Origin: Flavobacteriales bacterium
Lineage (GTDB): Bacteria; Bacteroidota; Bacteroidia; Flavobacteriales_D; Sanyastnellaceae
DNA length: 11,316 nt
Reading direction: 5' to 3'
Assembly: GCA_028823435.1 (NCBI GenBank)
Contig: JAPKBK010000035.1
Location: forward strand, 1 to 11,316
The notes under the pieces are model-generated. The model did not search any database. It was not told the origin of the DNA and saw only the letters and a list, made by a program, of their open reading frames with translations. Positions 7,222 through 11,316 of this stretch are shown in pieces (the stretch's first letter is position 1; every line of letters begins with the position of its first letter). Position numbers and translations under genes: made by a program.

Positions 7222-7887
7222 CTATGATCGGGTTTTCGGTCCGTATGACAAATCTCCAGCATCTCCTAAACCTGGAACGATATAATCGTTCTCATCTAAG
7301 CCTTCATCTATCGCCCCAATCCAAAAAGTAGTTCCTTCCGGCAATTCTTGTTGTGCATATTTCACCCCTTCAGGACTGGCAATCGCACAAATGACATGAA
7401 GCTGTTTGGGCGTCCCATCTGAGCAAAGGGCTTTATACGCTGCAACCATTGATGCGCCTGTTGCGAGCATCGGGTCCACCAATACGAGCATGCGACCCTC
7501 ACAAGAAGGTGCGCCGAGATACTCGATTTCAATGTCAAATCCTCCTTTGGGATTGTGCTTCCTGTATGCAGATACAAAGGCGCAGTCAGCACCATCCCAC
7601 ACATCTAAAACACCTGCGTGCATGGGCAAACCAGCACGCATTACGGTGGCCAGCACAGGCTGTTCTGAGGGGATACTACATCTTGCTGTACCCAGACCTG
7701 TGTTAACCTCTACGTCTTTCATGGGCCAGACCTCTGCAAGCGCATTTCCCAACATCCAACCCAAACGTTGGAGATTGTGACGGAATGCTGCGCGGTGGCT
7801 TTGGGCTTGTGGATGACGTAAACTGAAAAGTAAATTTCCTGCCAGTCCTTTCTTTTTACTGAAATCGTGAATCAAATGCTCATTCAT
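7222..7887 (-). CDS. upp: Uracil phosphoribosyltransferase
   Basis: Upp converts uracil and PRPP to UMP in pyrimidine salvage and acts in the cytoplasm. Numbered from a possible GTG start at 7905, the PRPP-binding loop is LVDPMLATGAS (142-152), the strand VMRAGLPM (88-95) is the conserved site near the diphosphate, and YIVPGLGDAGDLSYG (208-222) is the uracil-binding C-terminus. Length (221-227 residues) is slightly above the usual 208-216. I choose the ATG at 7887 (MNEHLIHDFSKKKG) because family members start about there and because the GTG at 7905 would lie within the preceding gene and touch an AGAAGG motif; with the ATG the gap to that gene's stop is 5 bases. It lies between a deacetylase gene and a membrane-protein gene in a packed operon. 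Confidence 0.95.
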   Translation of the reverse strand: MNEHLIHDFSKKKGLAGNLLFSLRHPQAQSHRAAFRHNLQRLGWMLGNALAEVWPMKDVEVNTGLGTARCSIPSEQPVLATVMRAGLPMHAGVLDVWDGADCAFVSAYRKHNPKGGFDIEIEYLGAPSCEGRMLVLVDPMLATGASMVAAYKALCSDGTPKQLHVICAIASPEGVKYAQQELPEGTTFWIGAIDEGLDENDYIVPGLGDAGDLSYGPKTRS

Positions 7888-7892
7888 ATAAG

Positions 7893-9200
7893 CTAAGGTA
7901 GGCACCTTCTTACTACATCTTCATAAAGAGTTTGCCAACCTTCCCAAATTCCATGATTTGAGACTGAAGTGTTATGCCACACAGTCATCATCACACCTCC
8001 TACCTCTCTCACGGCATCGGAAAGCTCAGACACAAGATGAAGGGACTGTTCACAGTCAAGATTCAAGTATGATTTCAATGTTGAATCCATCACAGCAAAG
8101 GGATGAATCACAAGCTCAAGGGGCGAGTCCTTTTCAATGTCATATGCTGGAAAAGGACGGCTCATACCCGCTCTGAACCCAGGCTGATCTGCATATCCCA
8201 TAGAATAATCATGCTGTATTGACGCATCTTGAAACGCGGTCCACATTGAAGATTGCCCTCTTAAGAAATGCGTTCTTATCTCAGATGTATTCCCCACATT
8301 TTCAAAGGTCCTTTTTTCATTTAAAAAGGGTTGACCACGATGAGAAGTTGCCGCGTAGCTTGGATGCCAGTTTACATTGGCACGAGAAGACAATTTTTCC
8401 ATTAAAGGAATTAACACTGATTTCGAAACGCCTAAGTCGTACGGTCTTTTATAATCGGCAAAATGCACGAAACATTGTGTCGTCAGATGTGACTGCTCGT
8501 GGAGGTTCAGAAAAAAATCGTAGGAGTCGTAAGGGTCTTGGGCATGGTTTAAAAGAACGTTCATTCTTTCACGGACGCGTCCCCACCTTAACAACACAAA
8601 ATCTCTCGTACCTGCAGCTATATTGTGAAGGTGCGACCGTCCCTGATAGGCAAACGCTATATCGATGTCAATCGTGGGTTGATATTCATAATCTTGCGTT
8701 GTGATTTCGGGTGTAACCCCCAGCTCTTTTGCCAGGATTCTCGCCAGGTTTTCAATGATGGGCGTTCTCAACATCCCCTCCTTATAGGCCGCGCTAGAAA
8801 CGCCACGAAAGCGACCATGCGTGTCACGCATCTCTGTGTCTACTTCACCATCTGAAGGGAGTTCTTCCCATCGTGAACAACAAAAAAATGCCGCTGCCAA
8901 AGGGTCAAACATTAAATCAGTGACTCCCAGGACTTCCCCTGGGAATTTAAAACCCTTCCACTCGACCCACATTACACCCGAAGAACGCGTTGTCATATCG
9001 TCGCAAAAGCTCAATGAATGGATTGGACATTTTAACGACTTGGTAGAAGCGTTAATTGTATAAAAGTGAGTGCCCGAATTGTCAAGGTCAACATTGTCGA
9101 CCCATTCAACGTCAACACCCAAACATGTCCGGAATAAGATATCCGCGCCGTACCTCATTCGCTCAGAGGGCGCGCTGTAGGATATCGAAATCTTACTCAT
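7893..9200 (-). CDS. Polysaccharide deacetylase family protein (DUF7033 type)
   Basis: This 435-residue protein matches a Bacteroidota family with an N-terminal DUF7033-like domain (about 1-165; hallmarks FDPLAAAFFCCSRWEE at 98-113 and THGRF at 127-131) followed by a NodB-like deacetylase domain. In the latter, PTIDIDIAFAY (175-185) is the motif-1 strand with Asp178/Asp180, NWHPSYAA (277-284) carries His279, GFRAGMSRPFPAYD (341-354) is the arginine motif, HPFAVMD (366-372) is a conserved strand, and VWHN (407-410) supplies the C-terminal histidine. The metal site differs from classical NodB (no TFDDG, and only one His in the second motif), so activity is inferred. No signal peptide is seen, so it probably acts in the cytoplasm. 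Its ATG overlaps the wecB stop as ATGA, which points to a shared role in a surface polysaccharide built from N-acetyl sugars. Confidence 0.85.
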   Translation of the reverse strand: MSKISISYSAPSERMRYGADILFRTCLGVDVEWVDNVDLDNSGTHFYTINASTKSLKCPIHSLSFCDDMTTRSSGVMWVEWKGFKFPGEVLGVTDLMFDPLAAAFFCCSRWEELPSDGEVDTEMRDTHGRFRGVSSAAYKEGMLRTPIIENLARILAKELGVTPEITTQDYEYQPTIDIDIAFAYQGRSHLHNIAAGTRDFVLLRWGRVRERMNVLLNHAQDPYDSYDFFLNLHEQSHLTTQCFVHFADYKRPYDLGVSKSVLIPLMEKLSSRANVNWHPSYAATSHRGQPFLNEKRTFENVGNTSEIRTHFLRGQSSMWTAFQDASIQHDYSMGYADQPGFRAGMSRPFPAYDIEKDSPLELVIHPFAVMDSTLKSYLNLDCEQSLHLVSELSDAVREVGGVMMTVWHNTSVSNHGIWEGWQTLYEDVVRRCLP

Positions 9201-10272
9201 GACAATTTCTCACTTAAGATCCTAAGAATATCATGCGCGGCCTCGCCGTCACCATAAAGCGCATCAGCACCATCTATCGTTCTTCCAAATTGTGAGTTCG
9301 CACACCCGTTAAGATCTTTTGGTTCAAAACACAAAACAGTATGACCCGCATTCACAAGCTCAACCCATTCTGTATTCCGGCGTATGACGACCGAGGGTGT
9401 TTCACAACTGTAGGCTTCCTTTTGTATTCCTCCTGAGTCTGTGATGACGAGGCTACTCGTCTTGATTAAACGAAGAAGTTCAATATACCCGACAGGATCA
9501 ATGGCATGAATGTTTTTTTCCGAAAGAACATGAGACCAAACTGAACCATACAATGCAATCAGAGATTTTTTTGTTCGGGGATGCACAGGAAAAGTAGCGT
9601 CAACATGATGACGCAGACACCACTCCCCGATAGCATCAATCCAAGACGCAGACGAGGAAGATCATCTACATTGGAGGGCCGATGCATTGTGAGGAGGACC
9701 GATTTCGAGTCGAGTCCCTGCATCTCTTTTGTGAAATACAATGCGTTGTCGTGCATGATATCCCCCGTTAGAAAAGCACCGGAAATTCCTTCATTTTGAA
9801 GATTTTGAACGGCCGTAGTCGTGGGCGCAATTAAAATGGACGATAGTTTATCTGTCGCAATCCGATTGACCTCCTCTGGCATGTCAAGATCAAAAGACCG
9901 AAGCCCTGCCTCGATATGAATAATCGGGATTCCTAACGCATCAGCAGCCTGAGCGCCTGCCAAAGTTGAATCAGTGTCTCCGTATACGACGACCGCATCT
10001 GGCGTACATTCCTGTATTGCATTCGATATCCCTAATTTCATCTCATGCATTCTAGCCGCTCTCTCACTGCTTTCTAACCGAAGCGTAAAATCAGGTCTTG
10101 GCAAATCTAATTCCTCAAAGAAAATATCTGAAAGCTTGGCATCGTAATGTTGCCCCGTATGAATGATTGATTGGTGCCAGCCCAAATCAAGATTTTTTGC
10201 AATAGCTCTAGTCAAAGCAGCTGCTTTAATAAACTGAGGTCTGGCCCCTAATATGGTGAGTAACAAAGGCAT
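9197..10272 (-). pseudogene. wecB: UDP-N-acetylglucosamine 2-epimerase, frameshifted
   Basis: The two halves of a non-hydrolysing UDP-GlcNAc 2-epimerase (UDP-GlcNAc to UDP-ManNAc, surface-glycan precursor supply) lie in different frames. The first, from ATG 10272, carries GARPQFIKAAAL (9-20), HTGQHYD (38-44), YGDTDSTLAG (97-106), HIEAGLRSFDLDMPEEVNR (119-137) and TMHRPSNVD (195-203), then loses similarity after residue 212 and stops at TGA 9559-9561. The other frame continues correctly from about 9636 (DAIGEWCLRHHVDATFPVHP) with ITDSGGIQKEA and RRNTEWVEL to the stop at 9197. Restoring one base near 9637 (TTGATGCT to TTGGATGCT) gives about 358 residues, a normal family length. The rest is well conserved, so the lesion is either recent or a sequencing/assembly error. 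It starts 2 bases after radC and overlaps the deacetylase gene by 4 bases. Confidence 0.9.
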
Positions 10273-10274
10273 TT

Positions 10275-10937
10275 TCAGATGAGTCCTTCATCCGCAAAGC
10301 TAACATACTGTTTGCCTGCTACGATGATGTGATCCAATACTGGTAAATCTAAAAAATTTCCGGCTTCTCTCATGTTTTTTGTGAGTGATTTATCACTGGA
10401 ACTCGGTTTGGGGTTTCCCGAGGGATGGTTGTGGATTAAAACGATAGCCGCAGCGCTTAACGCAAGCGCTCTTCCAAAAATTATCTTTGGATCTGCAACA
10501 GTTCCAGACAACCCCCCTGATGAAATTTTAATCTCTGCGAGAACATGGTTTGATCTGCGAAGAAGTAAAATCCAAAACTCTTCATGTGGAAGATCTGACA
10601 ACCTATCTACAAACCTTAAAAAAACGTCTCTAGAAGAAACAATCTGAAAGGTGACAGGCCTCATACTCGCCATCCTGCGGCGACCAATCTCCATTGCAGC
10701 ACTAAGTACCGAGGCTCTTGCGTATCCTATTCCAGAAATTGACGCATACCCTTCAGGAAGAAATTTACCTAACTCATGCAAATTGTCACCCGCCAAATCA
10801 AGGAGGTCAATCGCTACATCATGCGCTGTCTTACCACTGGGACCATTGCCTATTAAAATAGCCAATAATTCAGAGTCTTTTAAAGCACCTGCACCTTGAA
10901 TTAGCATCCTGTCCCTCGGTTTCAAATCATTCACCAT
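10275..10937 (-). CDS. radC: RadC family JAB/MPN domain protein (UPF0758)
   Basis: This 220-residue RadC/UPF0758 protein has an N-terminal helical region (GAGALKDSELLAILIGNG, 15-32, plus SGKTAHDVAIDLL), a helix-hairpin-helix element (SISGIGYARAS, 66-76) and a C-terminal JAB/MPN domain. The JAMM metal motif is complete: Glu135 in LAEIKISSGGLSGTV, then H169-N-H171-PSGNPKP-S179-SS-D182, so a metallohydrolase fold with bound zinc is expected. Despite its name, a role in DNA repair has not held up in E. coli; the biochemical function is unsettled. The N-terminus is slightly shorter than usual, but there is no better start upstream. It follows the rpsT terminator and appears to be the first gene of the operon running to 5668. 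A weak -7 box (TAATTTTC) lies 13 bases before the ATG. Confidence 0.93.
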   Translation of the reverse strand: MVNDLKPRDRMLIQGAGALKDSELLAILIGNGPSGKTAHDVAIDLLDLAGDNLHELGKFLPEGYASISGIGYARASVLSAAMEIGRRRMASMRPVTFQIVSSRDVFLRFVDRLSDLPHEEFWILLLRRSNHVLAEIKISSGGLSGTVADPKIIFGRALALSAAAIVLIHNHPSGNPKPSSSDKSLTKNMREAGNFLDLPVLDHIIVAGKQYVSFADEGLI

Positions 10938-10950
10938 AACACATCATCTC

Positions 10951-10958
10951 GAAAATTA
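10951..10958 (-). promoter_or_regulatory. Possible -7 box for the radC operon (TAATTTTC)
   Basis: On the minus strand TAATTTTC differs from the Bacteroidota TAnnTTTG box in its last base and lies 13 bases before the radC ATG, directly after the rpsT terminator. A promoter is expected here because the preceding terminator would cut off read-through. No -33 TTG is visible at the right distance, as that place is taken by the terminator stem, so this is a weak call. Confidence 0.25.
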
Positions 10959-10961
10959 TTC

Positions 10962-10993
10962 AAAAAAAAACCCCCCGACATAATGTCGAGGGG
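10962..10993 (-). terminator. Intrinsic terminator after rpsT
   Basis: Read on the minus strand, CCCCTCGACA (10993-10984) and TGTCGGGGGG (10980-10971) form a 10-bp stem around a TTA loop, followed at once by nine T (10970-10962). The single imperfect pair is T-G, which pairs in the minus-strand RNA but would be an A-C mismatch in a plus-strand RNA, so the hairpin serves the minus direction. It lies 23 bases after the rpsT stop and separates rpsT from radC. Confidence 0.92.
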
Positions 10994-11016
10994 TCAAATA
11001 TGATAATAGTCTTGAC

Positions 11017-11271
11017 TTAAGCTAGGCTCGTTACATGAACGGAGAGGCTAGATTTAAGGTTGGACGCTTTATTCTTGTGAATGACATTCGTTTTTGCAAG
11101 CTTGTCTAACATAGACGAAACCTTGGGCAACATCGCAGTTGCTTCTTTTGCGTCAGTTGACGCACGTAAATTACGAATTGCGTTACGAGTGGTCTTGTGC
11201 TGGTAACGGTTACGATCGCGCTTCTTTTCGTCTGAACGAACACGCTTTAATGCTGACTTGTGATTTGCCAT
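11017..11271 (-). CDS. rpsT: 30S ribosomal protein S20
   Basis: This 84-residue, very basic protein is ribosomal protein S20, which binds 16S rRNA in the body of the small subunit. The N-terminus MANHKSALKRVRSDEKKRDR and the block RNRYQHKTTRNAIRNLR are characteristic, and the C-terminal half keeps the pattern LDKLAKTNVIHKNKASNLKS of the third helix. Length is normal for the family (about 83-90 residues). It appears to be a single-gene transcription unit with its own promoter box (11294-11301) and a strong terminator (10962-10993), as is usual for rpsT. Nothing odd is seen in it. Confidence 0.97.
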   Translation of the reverse strand: MANHKSALKRVRSDEKKRDRNRYQHKTTRNAIRNLRASTDAKEATAMLPKVSSMLDKLAKTNVIHKNKASNLKSSLSVHVTSLA

Positions 11272-11293
11272 TTTTATTTTAAATTCAGGGGTG

Positions 11294-11301
11294 CAAATAT
11301 A
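11294..11301 (-). promoter_or_regulatory. Bacteroidota -7 promoter box of rpsT (TATATTTG)
   Basis: On the minus strand TATATTTG is an exact match to TAnnTTTG and lies 22 bases before the rpsT ATG. The predicted leader is A/T-rich and short (roughly 15-20 bases). The -33 element would fall at or beyond the window edge and cannot be checked. Confidence 0.6.
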
Positions 11302-11316
11302 GTAAGGAATCCAACT

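Noticed and set aside
7406..7780. Plus-strand open frame opposite upp
   Set aside because: Antisense to the conserved PRPP-binding part of upp; the product is low in structure and matches nothing I recognise.
7888..7905. GTG start for upp that would overlap the deacetylase gene by 13 bases
   Set aside because: Family members begin near the ATG at 7887, and the only ribosome-site-like motif touches the GTG without spacing.
8219..8704. Long plus-strand open frame opposite the deacetylase gene
   Set aside because: It is antisense to a well-supported gene, its translation has no family features, and no ribosome site or promoter is seen.
9559..9590. Programmed frameshift in wecB at the run of seven A on the minus strand (9566-9572)
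   Set aside because: The epimerase similarity already changes frame at about 9637, more than 60 bases before the A-run, so slippage at the run could not restore the protein.
1..11316. CRISPR arrays, insertion sequences, tRNAs, phage or defence genes
   Set aside because: No spaced direct repeats, terminal inverted repeats, transposase motifs or tRNA-like folds were found; nearly the whole window is filled by recognisable housekeeping or conserved genes.

Overview
The window reads as an ordinary chromosomal stretch from a member of the Bacteroidota, most likely the order Flavobacteriales (a marine Cryomorphaceae/Schleiferiaceae-like lineage would fit, but that is inference). The evidence is a set of Bacteroidota-restricted families (the TIGR02757/DUF2400 protein, a BatA-domain protein next to a dihydroorotase-like gene, DUF3467, a DUF7033-type polysaccharide deacetylase), promoter boxes of the Bacteroidota form TAnnTTTG, and weak Shine-Dalgarno signals. 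Coding density is very high. No tRNA, rRNA, CRISPR array, insertion sequence or phage gene was seen, and no gene-free stretch reaches 300 bases.

Left part, plus strand (1-1476): the last codons of an upstream gene overlap murQ (MurNAc-6-phosphate etherase, cell-wall recycling) by ATGA. murQ abuts a conserved Bacteroidota protein of unknown function. This unit converges on a minus-strand TIGR02757-family gene (1484-2284).

Middle, plus strand (2339-5652): a large BatA/VWA-like membrane protein starts just behind a perfect TAACTTTG box and overlaps by 22 bases a dihydroorotase-family gene. Most of the metal-binding histidines of that dihydroorotase-like protein are replaced. Its stop codon converges on that of the minus-strand operon within an inverted repeat.

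Right part, minus strand (5668-11271), read right to left: rpsT with its own TATATTTG promoter box and a strong intrinsic terminator. Then follows a tightly packed run radC, wecB (UDP-GlcNAc 2-epimerase, broken by a one-base frameshift), polysaccharide deacetylase, upp (uracil salvage), a four-helix membrane protein, a YjjG-like nucleotidase and a DUF3467 protein, with gaps of 33 bases or less and one ATGA overlap. It mixes surface-glycan genes (wecB, deacetylase) with nucleotide salvage genes (upp, YjjG-like).

I see no convincing new multi-gene system. The points most worth checking are the wecB frameshift, the dihydroorotase homologue with lost metal ligands, and two conserved proteins of unknown function tied to murQ and upp.
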